Assembly (NCBI RefSeq): GCF_003951285.1
Contig: NZ_RXFQ01000020.1
Location: 55,375 to 119,374 of the forward strand
Length of the DNA: 64,000 nucleotides
From: Variovorax beijingensis
GTDB lineage: Bacteria > Pseudomonadota > Gammaproteobacteria > Burkholderiales > Burkholderiaceae_C
Reading direction: 5' to 3'
Part shown: piece by piece, positions 17,750 through 27,684 of the stretch
Position numbering within the stretch: the first letter of the stretch is position 1
Layout: each line of letters opens with the position of its first letter
The notes under the pieces: generated by a model
Seen by the model: the letters and a program-made list of their open reading frames with translations, nothing else
What the model was told of the DNA's origin: nothing
Database searches by the model: none
Made by a program: the position numbers and the translations under genes

Positions 17750-18298
17750 TCAGGCCAGCAGGCAGGCGAGCACTTTCGTCAGCATGTCGTCGACGCCCGT
17801 GGCCTGCACCGCGCCCGGCAGCTCGACGTCGCCATGCATCACGAACACCGGCTTGCCCCACTTGAGCCCCATCGCCATTTCCGACAGCGTGCCCATGTTG
17901 CCGCCGATGGCGATCAGGCACACGCCGCTGCGCGCGATGATGCCGTTGCGCAGCTCGCCCATGCCGGTGGGAATGGCCACGCTGAGCCATTCGTTGGCGT
18001 TGCGGTCGTCGTCCTCGGGCAGGATGCCCACGGCAATGCCGCCGGCCTCGGCGGCGCCGCGCGAGGCCGCGGCCATCACGCCGCCGCGTCCGCCGCAGAC
18101 CACGGCCATGCCGGCGCCGGCCAGCGCGTGCGCCACGGCGTAGGCCGCCTCGCATTCGGCCGGGCCGCCGTCGCCGGGGCCGAGGATGGCCACCGGCTGG
18201 CGGTGGCGCGCCGGCCCCCGCTGCTTCTGCGCCAGGCGCGCCAGCGCCTCAATGACCGGCGCCGGCAGCACCGCGCTCGCGCCTTCGCGTAAGGACAT
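17750..18298 (-). CDS. LOG-like Rossmann protein (TIGR00725-type)
   Basis: A 182-residue protein of the LOG/DprA-like (SLOG) superfamily, nearest to the TIGR00725 group. It has VAILGPGDGG at 36-45, the nucleotide-loop GAGMAVVCGGRGGVMAAASRG near 80-100, and GGNMGTLSEMAMGLKWGKPV, where GTLSE corresponds to the PGGxGTxxE motif of cytokinin-activating LOG enzymes. The first glycine pair of that motif reads IGGNMGT. The start at 18298 has GGGAG upstream but overlaps the 3' end of the preceding permease gene by 50 bp; a shorter form is possible. It sits between the ABC importer and amn. The reaction of this subgroup is not established. Confidence 0.8.
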   Translation of the reverse strand: MSLREGASAVLPAPVIEALARLAQKQRGPARHRQPVAILGPGDGGPAECEAAYAVAHALAGAGMAVVCGGRGGVMAAASRGAAEAGGIAVGILPEDDDRNANEWLSVAIPTGMGELRNGIIARSGVCLIAIGGNMGTLSEMAMGLKWGKPVFVMHGDVELPGAVQATGVDDMLTKVLACLLA

Positions 18299-19070
18299 CG
18301 CCCACTCCCATCACGATCACACACACCACCATCAGCACCAGCGACAAGGCCGCTGCCACCGCGAAATCCGAACCGCCGTCGCCCACCTGCGCGAGCAGCA
18401 TCAGCGGCAGGATGTTGAGCTGCGTGCCCACCAGCGCCAGCGCCGTGCCGTAGGTGCCCATCGCAATCGCGGCCACCGTGCAGGCGTTCGACAGCACCGA
18501 GGGCATCACCTCGGGCAGCACCGTGTCCCGGAAGGCCCGGGCCCGCGAAGCGCCCAGCGTGCGCGCCGCCTGCGCCGGGCGCAGGTCGAGGTTGGCGAAC
18601 ACCGGGTACAGCGACAGCGCCACGCGCGGGATCAGGTAGTAGGCATAGGCGAAGCCCAGGCCCGAGACGCTGTAGATCCAGCTGCCGATGGCCGCCGGGT
18701 CGCCGCCCAGCCCCGCGAGCAGCTGCGTCACGAAGCCCGCGCGGCCGAAGGCCAGGATGAAGCCGTAGGCGATCACCAGGCCCGAGAAGGCCAGCGGCAG
18801 GCCCAGCAGGGTCATCATCCATTGGCGCCGGCCCTCGGGCTGGCGCGCGAGCTCGATCGCGATGCAGGTGCCCACCAGCGCCGAGATCGCGCCCGCCGCG
18901 AGGCCGAGGCCCAGCGTGTTGCGCAGCGCGCCCAGGAACAGCGGGTTGCCGAACAGCCGCCCGAAGGCGCTGCCGCCGTCGCCGAAGGCTTCGGGCAGCA
19001 GCGCCGCCAGCGGCACCGCGAAGAACAGCGCCATGAAGGCCCAGGCGGGCCAGGCGCCAAAGCGTCGCAT
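18249..19070 (-). CDS. ABC importer permease (second subunit)
   Basis: A 273-residue binding-protein-dependent transport permease with six predicted membrane segments. The EAA-loop region that contacts the ATPase reads ARTLGASRARAFRDTVLPEVMPSVLS, near residues 170-195. It begins 6 bp after the binding-protein gene stop. Together with the permease at 21215-21982 it should form a heterodimeric channel of the iron/spermidine/phosphonate importer class. Its last 50 bp are overlapped by the start of the LOG-like gene, implying translational coupling. Confidence 0.9.
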   Translation of the reverse strand: MRRFGAWPAWAFMALFFAVPLAALLPEAFGDGGSAFGRLFGNPLFLGALRNTLGLGLAAGAISALVGTCIAIELARQPEGRRQWMMTLLGLPLAFSGLVIAYGFILAFGRAGFVTQLLAGLGGDPAAIGSWIYSVSGLGFAYAYYLIPRVALSLYPVFANLDLRPAQAARTLGASRARAFRDTVLPEVMPSVLSNACTVAAIAMGTYGTALALVGTQLNILPLMLLAQVGDGGSDFAVAAALSLVLMVVCVIVMGVGDVLTRRRERGAAGAGH

Positions 19071-19076
19071 GGCGGC

Positions 19077-20165
19077 TTACTTGCCCAGCGCAGCCTGCGC
19101 CCAGAGCTTGTCGATCTCGGCCTTGCGCTCCGAGGCCTTCACCACGTCGAGCGGGCGGATCTGCGGCGCGGCCGGCATCTTCGCCGCTACGTCGGCACTC
19201 AGCGGCGTGCCCGGCACGGCAGGGCGCACGAAGCCCTGCGCGAACAGCGACTGGCCGGCCTCGCTCATGATGAAGTTGAGCCACAGCTTGCCGGCATTGG
19301 GGTTGGGGCCGTTCTTCACCAGGCTGATCGCGTAGGGCGCGGCCACGCTCGCTTCCTTCGGGATCACGACTTCCACCGCATCGCCCATGCCGTCGACGTG
19401 CTTGGCCTTGAGGCCGTCGTTCTCGTAGCTGATCCAGACCGGGATCTCGCCCTTGAGGAACTTGGCATACGGCGTGGTGCCTTCCACGCGCAGCACGTTG
19501 CCGGCCGAGTGCAGCTTGCCCAGGTAGTCGGTGCCGGGCTGCACGTTGTCGACGCTGCCGCCGTTGGCGTAGGCCGCCGCAAAGGTCAGCACCTGGCCGA
19601 TCCCGGTGGAGCGCGGGTCGAGGTAGACCACCGTGCTCTTGAACTCCGGCTTGAGCAGGTCGGCCCAGCCGGTGGGCACGTTCTTCACCAGCTTCCTGTT
19701 GACCAGGAAGGCGATGTTGAGCGTATGGATGGTGAACCAGCGGCCCTCGGCCTCGCGGAACACGGGCGGCAGCTTGTCGAAGTTGACGGGCCTGAAGGGC
19801 GCGACCACGTCCTTCTTGGCGGCGTCGACGGCCGAGGCGGCGAAGTAGTAGGCGGTGTCGGCCTGCGGGCGGCGCCTGGTCTTCTCCAGCGCGACCACGG
19901 TGGCGGCCGAGCCGATGTCGTTGTAGGTCAGTTCGATCTCGGGGTAGCGCTTCTTGAAGTCGCGGAACAGCGACTTCCAGTTGGCCCATTCGGGGCCGGT
20001 GTCGAAGGAGACGCACAGGCCTTCCTTCTGCGCCTCGGCATAGAGCGCCTTTTCGCCCGCGTAGAGCTCGGGGCCGTCGAAGGCGAAGGCGGTGCGGGCC
20101 GCGAGGGTGGCCAATGACAGTGCGGGCAGTGCGCCGGCGGCCTGGATCAGATGTCTGCGTTGCAT
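19077..20165 (-). CDS. ABC importer periplasmic binding protein
   Basis: A 362-residue extracellular solute-binding protein. The N-terminus MQRRHLIQAAGALPALSLAT resembles a twin-arginine signal, cleaved near AFAFDG. The mature part has the class-typical LYAEAQKEGLCVSFDTGPEW opening and the hinge-region TGWADLLKPEFKSTVVYLDPRSTG. It belongs to the family that binds ferric iron, polyamines, thiamine or 2-aminoethylphosphonate. No tyrosine-rich ferric site can be confirmed by eye, so the ligand is left open. The gene follows the ATPase gene by 24 bp and precedes a permease by 6 bp. Confidence 0.88.
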   Translation of the reverse strand: MQRRHLIQAAGALPALSLATLAARTAFAFDGPELYAGEKALYAEAQKEGLCVSFDTGPEWANWKSLFRDFKKRYPEIELTYNDIGSAATVVALEKTRRRPQADTAYYFAASAVDAAKKDVVAPFRPVNFDKLPPVFREAEGRWFTIHTLNIAFLVNRKLVKNVPTGWADLLKPEFKSTVVYLDPRSTGIGQVLTFAAAYANGGSVDNVQPGTDYLGKLHSAGNVLRVEGTTPYAKFLKGEIPVWISYENDGLKAKHVDGMGDAVEVVIPKEASVAAPYAISLVKNGPNPNAGKLWLNFIMSEAGQSLFAQGFVRPAVPGTPLSADVAAKMPAAPQIRPLDVVKASERKAEIDKLWAQAALGK

Positions 20166-20189
20166 GGAGTGGCTCCTTGGAGGAAAAAA

Positions 20190-21214
<1,025 letters not shown>

Positions 21215-21218
<4 letters not shown>

Positions 21219-21982
21219 GCGCGTTGCTTCACAAGGGAGGACGAAAGAAGGGCCGACGCGCTCGCCAGCACCAGAAGGATCACCGTGGCCGCGCAGGCAA
21301 AGCCCGTTGCGCCGTAGAAGGCCTGCAGCAGCACCACCGGGTACGTGCGGTTCTGGAAGCTCGTAAGCAGGTTCGACAGCCCGAACTCGCCCACCGAAAT
21401 GGCGGCCACCATCACCAGCCCGCTGATCAGGCTCTGCCGCAGGCTGGGCAGCACGATGCCGGTGAACTGCTGCCAGCCCGAGGCGCCGAGCGTCGCGGCC
21501 GCCTGTTCGAGCCGGCCGAGGTCCAGGTGGCGCAGGTCGCTCAGCAGCGTGTTGGTGAGATAGGGCAGCGTGAGGATCGCGTGCGCCGCGATCAGCAGCG
21601 GCATCGAGCCCAGCCATGGCGCGAGGTCGGTGTTGAACACGATCATGTAGCCGAAGGCCAGCGTGATGGTCGGCACCGCGATCGGCATGGCGCTCACGAT
21701 GCGCGCCGCCAGGCTGCTGCCGCGCCCGGCGCCGTGGTACAGCGCATAGGCCAGCGGCAGCGCCAGCACGGTGTTGATCGCGCAGGCCGACAGCGCCACC
21801 ACCAGGCTGCTCGCGAAGGCCTTGCGGAACGAGGGGTCGAGCCAGAGGTCGAGGTACCACTGCCCGGTGATGCCCGTGGGCAGCAGCGTGTTGGTCCAGT
21901 TGCCGCCGAAGCTGCCGACCAGCAGCAGGGCGATCGGCAGCAGCAGGTACAGGCCGTAGATGAGCGAGATGCCGCGAACCAA
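21215..21982 (-). CDS. ABC importer permease (first subunit)
   Basis: A 255-residue permease with six predicted membrane helices and the ATPase-contact loop AATLGASGWQQFTGIVLPSL near residue 165. Translation probably starts at a TTG at 21982: GGAG is placed eight bases before it, and no ATG gives a full first helix. It heads the leftward run permease, ATPase, binding protein, permease, LOG-like gene, amn. The divergent LysR gene 187 bp away is the natural regulator candidate. Confidence 0.88.
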
Positions 21983-22025
21983 GATGATGTCTCCCGATGT
22001 CTTGCGCAGCCGGCATACTTTCCGA

Positions 22026-22045
22026 GTGCGCTACCTTTTGCGCAC
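22026..22045. promoter_or_regulatory. Inverted repeat in the ABC importer/LysR divergent gap
   Basis: Perfect arms GTGCGC (22026-22031) and GCGCAC (22040-22045) with an 8-base spacer lie 43 bp upstream of the importer's first start codon. A LysR-type site is plausible, but arms are short and the genome is GC-rich. Confidence 0.3.
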
Positions 22046-22169
22046 GGCCAGCTGCCGTGCTCCAGCGAATTCTAGGAAGCACATGCGTACTTATGGGTGA
22101 AAGCTGGATGACGACGCTTGAGCAATCGGAAAGTGTTTTTCACGGAGTTTTCATCGACCGGAGCCATGC

Positions 22170-23078
22170 ATGAAGCGCGACTGCCCCACCATCCAGGAAC
22201 TGCTGGCCTTCGACGCCGTGGCGCGCCACCAGAGCATCACGCTCGCGGCCGGCGCCTTGTGCATCACCGTGAGCGCGGTCAGCAAGCAGATCGCCGGGCT
22301 CGAGGCCTTCCTGGGCCGCGAGCTGCTGCAGAAGAACGGCCGCGGCGTGCAGCTCACGCCGCAGGGGCGCGTGTATTGGCAGAAGATCTCGGGCGGCCTG
22401 CGCGCCATCGAGACCGCGACCTTCGAGGCGCGCTCGGGCGATGCCGGCGCCGGCCTGCTCACGCTCGCGAGCGTGCCCACCTTCCTCACCAAGTGGCTCA
22501 TCCCGCGCCTGCCGGCCTTCAGCCAGAAGAGCCGCCATGTGATGCTGAGCTTCAGCCGCCACCTGGAGCCGAGCGACGGCATCCCGGCCGGCGTCGATGC
22601 CGCCATCCGCTACGGCCCCGACGGCTGGCCGGGCGTGGTGTCCGAATACATCGCGGGGCGCGAGTTCGTGCTGATCGCGGCGCGCGCGCTGGTCGAAAAG
22701 CGCCACCGCATCGCGCAGCCGGCCGACGTCGTCGCCCACACGCTGCTGCATCACGAGGGCGCGCCCACCGCCTGGCGCGAGTGGGCTGCGCAGCACGGCG
22801 TGCCCGAGGTGCAGACCGTGGCCGGGCCGCGCTTCGCACAGTATTCGGCGCTGATTCAGGCGGCGCTCAACGGGCTGGGAATCGGGCTGGTGCCGAAGCT
22901 GCTGGTGCAGGAGGAGCTGGCCGAGGGCTCGCTGCTGAGCCCCTGCGGCACGCCGGTGCGCGTGGACCAGGGCCACTACCTCTGCTACCGGCCGGACCGG
23001 CTCGACCTGCCGGCCTTCGCGGCGTTTCGCGAATGGCTGATGGAAGAGGGCGCGAAGTCGCGCGGCACGCAAGCATGA
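22170..23078 (+). CDS. LysR family transcriptional regulator (GcvA-like)
   Basis: A 302-residue LysR-type regulator of the GcvA-like group. The helix-turn-helix is LLAFDAVARHQSITLAAGAL with ISKQIAGLE-like VSAVSKQIAGLEAFLGRELL, and the effector domain begins at LLTLASVPTFLTKWLIPRLP, a GcvA-group landmark. The ATG at 22170 has GGAG six bases upstream; a second ATG five bases earlier is out of frame. It is divergent from the ABC importer operon and probably controls it. It is followed by panE on the same strand after 59 bp, without evident connection. Confidence 0.91.
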   Translation: MKRDCPTIQELLAFDAVARHQSITLAAGALCITVSAVSKQIAGLEAFLGRELLQKNGRGVQLTPQGRVYWQKISGGLRAIETATFEARSGDAGAGLLTLASVPTFLTKWLIPRLPAFSQKSRHVMLSFSRHLEPSDGIPAGVDAAIRYGPDGWPGVVSEYIAGREFVLIAARALVEKRHRIAQPADVVAHTLLHHEGAPTAWREWAAQHGVPEVQTVAGPRFAQYSALIQAALNGLGIGLVPKLLVQEELAEGSLLSPCGTPVRVDQGHYLCYRPDRLDLPAFAAFREWLMEEGAKSRGTQA

Positions 23079-23137
23079 GGCGGCAGGCTCCGCTACCCTC
23101 TACGGTCGAACAGGCAGACAACCAAGGAATCGAATCG

Positions 23138-24040
23138 ATGAAAGTCGCAGTCATGGGCGCCGGCGCAGTCGGCTGCTACTACGGCGCCATGCTGGCGCGC
23201 GCGGGCCACGAGGTGGTGCTGATCGGCCGGCCTTCGCACGTGGAGGCCGTGCGCGCCCGCGGGCTGCGGCTGGAGACCCGGACCTTCGACGAGCAGGTGC
23301 CGCTCGGCGCAAGCACCGAGCCGGGCGCGGTACAGGGCGCGGACCTTGTGCTGTTCTGCGTGAAGTCCACCGACACCGAAGCGGCCGCGGCGCAGATCCG
23401 GCCGCATCTCTCGCCCGATGCGCTGGTGCTCACGCTGCAGAACGGCGTCGACAACGACGAGCGCGTGCGCTCGGTGCTGCCGTCCAGCGAAGTGGCGGCC
23501 GCCGTGGTCTACGTGGCCACCGAGATGGCCGGTCCCGGCCATGTGAAGCACCATGGCCGCGGCGAGCTGGTGATCGCGCCTTCGCGCCGCAGCGAGCAGG
23601 TGGCGCAGCAGTTGCTGGCCGCCGACGTGCCCACGCAGATTTCCGGCAACGTGCGCGGCTCGCTCTGGGCCAAGCTGGTGCTGAACTGCGCCTACAACGC
23701 GCTGTCGGCCGTGTCGCAGCTGCCCTACGGCGAACTCGTGAAGGGCGCGGGCGTGGCCGAGGTGATCCGCGACGTGGTCGCCGAATGCCTGGCCGTGGCA
23801 AAGGCCGAGGGCGTCGAGATTCCGGGCGATATCGATGCAGCCATCCGCGGCATTGCGCAGTCGATGCCCTCGCAGTATTCATCGACCGCGCAGGACCTCG
23901 CACGCGGCAAGCCCAGCGAGATCGACCATCTCAACGGCTTCGTCGTGCGCCGCGGCGAGGCGCTCGGCGTGCCCACGCCCGCCAACCGCGTGCTGTTCGT
24001 GATGGTACGACTGCTCGAAAACAAGCAGCAGCCTCGTTGA
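23138..24040 (+). CDS. panE: 2-dehydropantoate 2-reductase
   Basis: A 300-residue ketopantoate reductase, reducing 2-dehydropantoate to pantoate with NADPH in coenzyme A synthesis. The N-terminus has the Rossmann motif MKVAVMGAGAVGCYYG. The catalytic lysine is in VRGSLWAKLVLNCAYNALSA, near residue 178, and the C-terminal QSMPSQYSSTAQDLARGKPSEID segment (landmarks SSTAQDLARG and SEIDHLNG) contains the conserved Ser and Glu that bind substrate. AGGA lies nine bases before the ATG. It could be one of several panE-like paralogues, some of which act on other 2-oxoacids. A type III pantothenate kinase gene occurs 11 kb downstream in this window. Confidence 0.9.
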   Translation: MKVAVMGAGAVGCYYGAMLARAGHEVVLIGRPSHVEAVRARGLRLETRTFDEQVPLGASTEPGAVQGADLVLFCVKSTDTEAAAAQIRPHLSPDALVLTLQNGVDNDERVRSVLPSSEVAAAVVYVATEMAGPGHVKHHGRGELVIAPSRRSEQVAQQLLAADVPTQISGNVRGSLWAKLVLNCAYNALSAVSQLPYGELVKGAGVAEVIRDVVAECLAVAKAEGVEIPGDIDAAIRGIAQSMPSQYSSTAQDLARGKPSEIDHLNGFVVRRGEALGVPTPANRVLFVMVRLLENKQQPR

Positions 24041-24054
24041 GTGGCCATTCGCGA

Positions 24055-24147
24055 AACACCGCGGAACCGGCTTTGCCGGGCCGCTGGTGTTGCCCCCGGT
24101 AGGGGTGGCGAAGCGACACGAAGTGCGCGAAGACTGGGGGCGAGCTT
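24055..24147. repeat. Hairpin-rich convergent intergenic element
   Basis: The gap between the stops of panE and gor contains AACACCGCGG (24055-24064) pairing with CCGCTGGTGTT (24081-24091, one bulge), enclosing CCGG/CCGG, then a stretch reading GCGACACGAAGTGCGCG and a run of G. It has the look of a dispersed Comamonadaceae intergenic repeat that may also stop transcription from both sides. Copy number cannot be judged from this window. Confidence 0.5.
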
Positions 24148-25506
24148 TTATCCGGGCATCGGTTCGCGCATCGTCACGAACTCTTCGGCCGCGGTCGGGT
24201 GGATGCCGATGGTGCTGTCGAACAGCGCCTTGGTCGCGCCCGCGCGCATCGCCACGGCAAAGCCCTGCACCACCTCGCCCGCATCGGCGCCCACCATGTG
24301 CAGGCCGACCACGCGGTCGCTGGCCTTGTCGACCACCAGCTTCATGAAGGTGCGCTCGGTGCGGCCCGACAGCGTGTGGCGCAGCGACTTGAATTCGCTC
24401 GAGAACACCGCCACGTCGCCGAACTTCGCGCGCGCGTCGAGCTCGGTGTAGCCGCAGGTGCCGATGTTGGGGTGCGTGAACACGGCCGTCGGAATGAACT
24501 CGTAGTCGAGCCGGCGCCGGCCCTTGCCGAACAGCTGGTCGACCACCACCATCGCCTCGGCCAGCGCCACCGGCGTGAGCTGCACGCGCGTGGACACATC
24601 GCCCACCGCGTGGATCGACGGCACCGAGCTGCGGTAGTGCGCATCGACCGCGATGGCGCCGCGCTCGTCGAGCTTCACGCCCGCCGCTTCGAGGCCGAGC
24701 CCCTGGGTGTTGGGCACGCGGCCGGTCGCAAAGAGCACCGTGTCGGCTTCGAGCTGCTGGCCGCGCGCGAGCGTGACCGTGAGCCCCTGCGCCCCGCGCG
24801 TGATCGAGGTGGCCTCGCAGTTCAGCCGCACGTCGACGCCCGCCTTGCCCATCTCGTTGGCAAGGAACTGCCGCACGTCGTCGTCGAAGCCCGTGAGCAG
24901 GTGCGCGCGGCGGTGCAGCTGCGTCACCTGGGCGCCCAGGCCGTTGAAGATCGATGCGAACTCGCAGGCGATGTAGCCGCCGCCCACCACCAGCAGGCGC
25001 TTGGGGAACGGGTCGAGGTCGAACATCTCGTCGGAGATGGCGATGTGCTCGCGGCCCGGAATGTCGGGTACGTAGGGCGTACCGCCGGTGGCCACCAGCA
25101 GATGGCGCGCGGTGTGGCGCTTGCCGTCGACCTCGACCGTGTGGCCGTCGAGCAGCTGCGCCCAGCCGGTGACCAGCACCACGCCGGAATTCTTCAGCAG
25201 CGAGGCATACACGCCGTTGAGCCGCTTGATTTCCTTCGCACGCTGCGCCTTGAGGTGCGCCCAGTCGAATCCCGGCGCCTGGGAAAGCTGCCAGCCGTAG
25301 CCCGCGGCTTCCTCGAAGGATTCGGCATAGCCGGCCGCGTAGCTGTAGAGCTTCTTCGGAATGCAGCCCACGTTGACGCAGGTGCCGCCCAGTTCGGCCG
25401 CCTCGGCCAGCCCCACGCGCACCCCCTGCTGGGCCGCCATGCGCGCCGCGCGCACGCCGCCGCTGCCGCCGCCGATGACGAAAAGATCGAAGTCGAATGT
25501 GGGCAT
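24148..25506 (-). CDS. gor: Glutathione-disulfide reductase
   Basis: A 452-residue FAD-dependent disulfide reductase. The FAD-binding VIGGGSGGVRAA is at 10-21; the redox pair is Cys43/Cys48 in GGTCVNVGC. The second nucleotide-binding site LLVVGGGYIACEFASIF is followed by LHRR, the arginines expected for NADPH rather than NADH. FATGRVPNT and the C-terminal GIHPTAAEEF, holding the active-site His-Glu pair, complete the picture. This combination marks glutathione reductase rather than mercuric or dihydrolipoamide reductase. The start at 25506 gives MPTFDFDLFVIGGG, immediately before the first strand. It regenerates reduced glutathione for enzymes such as the GST in this window. Confidence 0.94.
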   Translation of the reverse strand: MPTFDFDLFVIGGGSGGVRAARMAAQQGVRVGLAEAAELGGTCVNVGCIPKKLYSYAAGYAESFEEAAGYGWQLSQAPGFDWAHLKAQRAKEIKRLNGVYASLLKNSGVVLVTGWAQLLDGHTVEVDGKRHTARHLLVATGGTPYVPDIPGREHIAISDEMFDLDPFPKRLLVVGGGYIACEFASIFNGLGAQVTQLHRRAHLLTGFDDDVRQFLANEMGKAGVDVRLNCEATSITRGAQGLTVTLARGQQLEADTVLFATGRVPNTQGLGLEAAGVKLDERGAIAVDAHYRSSVPSIHAVGDVSTRVQLTPVALAEAMVVVDQLFGKGRRRLDYEFIPTAVFTHPNIGTCGYTELDARAKFGDVAVFSSEFKSLRHTLSGRTERTFMKLVVDKASDRVVGLHMVGADAGEVVQGFAVAMRAGATKALFDSTIGIHPTAAEEFVTMREPMPG

Positions 25507-25605
25507 GGAAAAACTCTCCTTGGCGGCGACTTTAGCCGCCGGCTGGAGGCGCCGCTTGCGGCGGGGCTTGCGCGGTGCGATGGCACCGCGCAAGCCCGCG
25601 GAGGT

Positions 25606-27546
25606 TCAGCGCTGGTCCGGAGAGGTCATCAGCCTGCGCCGGTCGTCGCCGCCGCGTTGGCCCGGCTGAAGCTGCGGCGGCTGCTGTGGCGGCGCTGGCG
25701 CGAAGCCGCGCTGCTGCTGGAGGGCGCGCACCTGCGCTTCCTGCGCCTGGCGCATCGCGTTCTGCTGCGCCTGCTGTTGCGCCTGGGCCTGCTGCTGCGC
25801 CTGCACGGCGCGCTGCTGCATCTCCTGCTGCTGGCGCAGCATTTGTTGCTGGGCCAAGGCCTGCTGCTGCGCCGCGCGCTGTTGCTGCTGCATTTGTTGT
25901 TGCTGCAGGGCTTGTGCCTGGGCTGCACGCTGCTGCATCTCCTGCTGTTGCCGCAGCGCCTGTTGTTGCTGGACCTGCAATTGCTGTTGTTGCTGCTGCT
26001 GGCGTTGCAGTTGCCACGGGTCTTGCGCACCGCGCTGCGGCCATTCCTGCTGCTGCTGTCGCAAGCCCTGCTGGCGCTGCCATTCCATTTGCTGCTGCTG
26101 TTGTTGCTGCATCGCCTGGACCTGCTGCGCCTGCTGCATCTGCCGGGTCCGCCGCGCCTGCTCGTAGCGCAGTTCCTGCTGCTCGCGCGCCATCAGCTGC
26201 GTCGGCGGCGCCGCCGCGGCCGGCCGGCCGAAGCCGCCGCCGAAGCCGTGCATCGGGATGCCCGGCGCCGGCGCCACCGGCACGCGCGCGAAGCGGTCGT
26301 CCGGCAGCCGCACCAGGTCGCGCCGGCCGAAGGGGCCGCGGCCGAAGCGGTCGGCCGGCAGCACGGTGACGGCGCCCGCCATCTGCTGGTTGGCATAGAA
26401 GCCGCTGCGCAGCTCGGCCTGGCGATTGCGGTAGGCCGCCATGCGGTTCACCTGGTCGAGGTAGCGCTGGCTCGCGCGATAGCCGGGCCGCCATGCCTCG
26501 CCGGGGGCCAGCGGGAACCAGCCCACGCCGCTGCGGCCGTCGCCGATCTGCAAGGCGGCATTGGCGCCGCTGCCGCCCACGAAGCCGACCAGCGCGGGCG
26601 AGTACACGGGCCGTGCGGCCGGCCGTCCCGGCACCCAGGCCCAGCGCGGCCCCAGGCGCGCCCAGCGGCCATAGTGGAAGGGCGCAAAGCCCCAGGGCGC
26701 GGCATCGACCCAGGTCAGGCCCCAGGGCGCGATGTTGACCCACTGGCCGTCGCGGTAGGGCGCCCAGTCGGCGTCCACGTTGCGCGGGAACCAGACATCG
26801 CCGTAGGTCGGGTCGCTCTGCCAGTCGCCGTAGGCGTCGAGCTGCTGGTAGCCCACGACCTCGCGCGACACGTAGCGTGCGGAGATCGACTGGTCCTCGA
26901 TGCGGTTGCGCTCGGCCACCCAGGCATCGAAGCTGCCGCTTTGCGCCGGTGCGCCGCCCACCGCGACCAGGTTGCGGCCCGATACGGTCAGCTGCTGCCG
27001 CGCGCCCAGCGATTGCGATTCGCCGTTCTCGCCATGCAGCGTGACGCGGCCCGAAGCCACCGCGATCCAGGTGGTGCCGGCGGCGGGGTCGGCCGCCACG
27101 CGGTATTCGCCGGGCGCGTCGATCACGACCGCGAGGTTGCCGGTGTCCACCTCGACACGCTGGCCCGCCAGGTCGTCGCGCACGCGCAGCTGCAGGTTGC
27201 CCTGGTTCGCGGTGAGGCGCACGGTGTCGTCGTCGAGTTCGGAGAATTCGACATGCGTCTGCCCGTCCATGCGCAGCGCCGCCGAGCCGATGTGGACTTC
27301 GGCGCGCGCATTGCGGTCGGTCCAGAGCCGGTCGCCGGAGGTGATGGGGCGGTTGGGCTGCGCGTCGTACCAGCTGTCTTCGCCGGCGGGCGCGAAGCTC
27401 ACCGTGCCCTGCTGCAGGTTCAGGCGCGCCACGCGTCCCGGCGGGTCCTGCTGCGCGCTGGCCGCCGCACCGAGGCACAGCAGCACGAGGCCGAACAGCC
27501 ATCGGTGCAATGGCCGGTGAAGATCGAGAAAGGCGGGGCGGTTCAT
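25606..27546 (-). CDS. FecR/DUF6600-like envelope protein with glutamine-rich tail
   Basis: A 646-residue secreted protein of unknown function. A Sec signal peptide ends near AAASAQQ (about residue 32). Residues 35-180 look FecR-like (RVARLNLQQGTVSFAPAGED, then GNLQLRVRDDLAGQRVEVDT). Residues 215-400 match DUF6600, rich in tryptophan and YGDWQ/YGRWARL-type repeats. The last 190 residues are extremely glutamine-rich with interspersed arginine, methionine and alanine, probably coiled coil or disordered. The start at 27546 is placed before the signal peptide; the frame is open far upstream only because of GC bias. It is divergent from an apparently exported dikinase gene across 138 bp. I infer a cell-envelope role without proof. 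Confidence 0.75.
   Translation of the reverse strand: MNRPAFLDLHRPLHRWLFGLVLLCLGAAASAQQDPPGRVARLNLQQGTVSFAPAGEDSWYDAQPNRPITSGDRLWTDRNARAEVHIGSAALRMDGQTHVEFSELDDDTVRLTANQGNLQLRVRDDLAGQRVEVDTGNLAVVIDAPGEYRVAADPAAGTTWIAVASGRVTLHGENGESQSLGARQQLTVSGRNLVAVGGAPAQSGSFDAWVAERNRIEDQSISARYVSREVVGYQQLDAYGDWQSDPTYGDVWFPRNVDADWAPYRDGQWVNIAPWGLTWVDAAPWGFAPFHYGRWARLGPRWAWVPGRPAARPVYSPALVGFVGGSGANAALQIGDGRSGVGWFPLAPGEAWRPGYRASQRYLDQVNRMAAYRNRQAELRSGFYANQQMAGAVTVLPADRFGRGPFGRRDLVRLPDDRFARVPVAPAPGIPMHGFGGGFGRPAAAAPPTQLMAREQQELRYEQARRTRQMQQAQQVQAMQQQQQQQMEWQRQQGLRQQQQEWPQRGAQDPWQLQRQQQQQQQLQVQQQQALRQQQEMQQRAAQAQALQQQQMQQQQRAAQQQALAQQQMLRQQQEMQQRAVQAQQQAQAQQQAQQNAMRQAQEAQVRALQQQRGFAPAPPQQPPQLQPGQRGGDDRRRLMTSPDQR
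25640..26170. repeat. CAG/CTG-rich low-complexity tract encoding polyglutamine
   Basis: On the minus strand this region is dominated by CAG and CAA codons, encoding many Gln pairs, triplets and longer runs interleaved with Ala, Arg and Met. Mixed CAG/CAA use and non-uniform units argue for selected protein composition rather than simple slippage, though slippage-driven length variation between strains is likely. Confidence 0.85.
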
Positions 27547-27684
27547 GGATTTGTCTCCGGTTCCCAGGGGCGCATGAAGCGGTGGATATGTAACGCGCGA
27601 GAATCCGTTGCCGCTGTCAGCGCATGTCCCCTGCTTGGTGAAGCGCGCGCACATTCGGCAACCGCTTGTAATCGAGGACTCGGC

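Noticed and set aside
25575..26369. Leucine- or alanine-rich frames opposite the Q-rich tract
   Set aside because: They are complements of CAG/CAA runs; no conserved domain, start or ribosome site supports them.
24199..27684. Very long plus-strand open frame upstream of the dikinase gene
   Set aside because: It runs antisense to gor and the Q-rich gene, has biased His/Arg/Ala composition typical of GC-rich shadow frames, and the dikinase has a good start with signal peptide at 27685.
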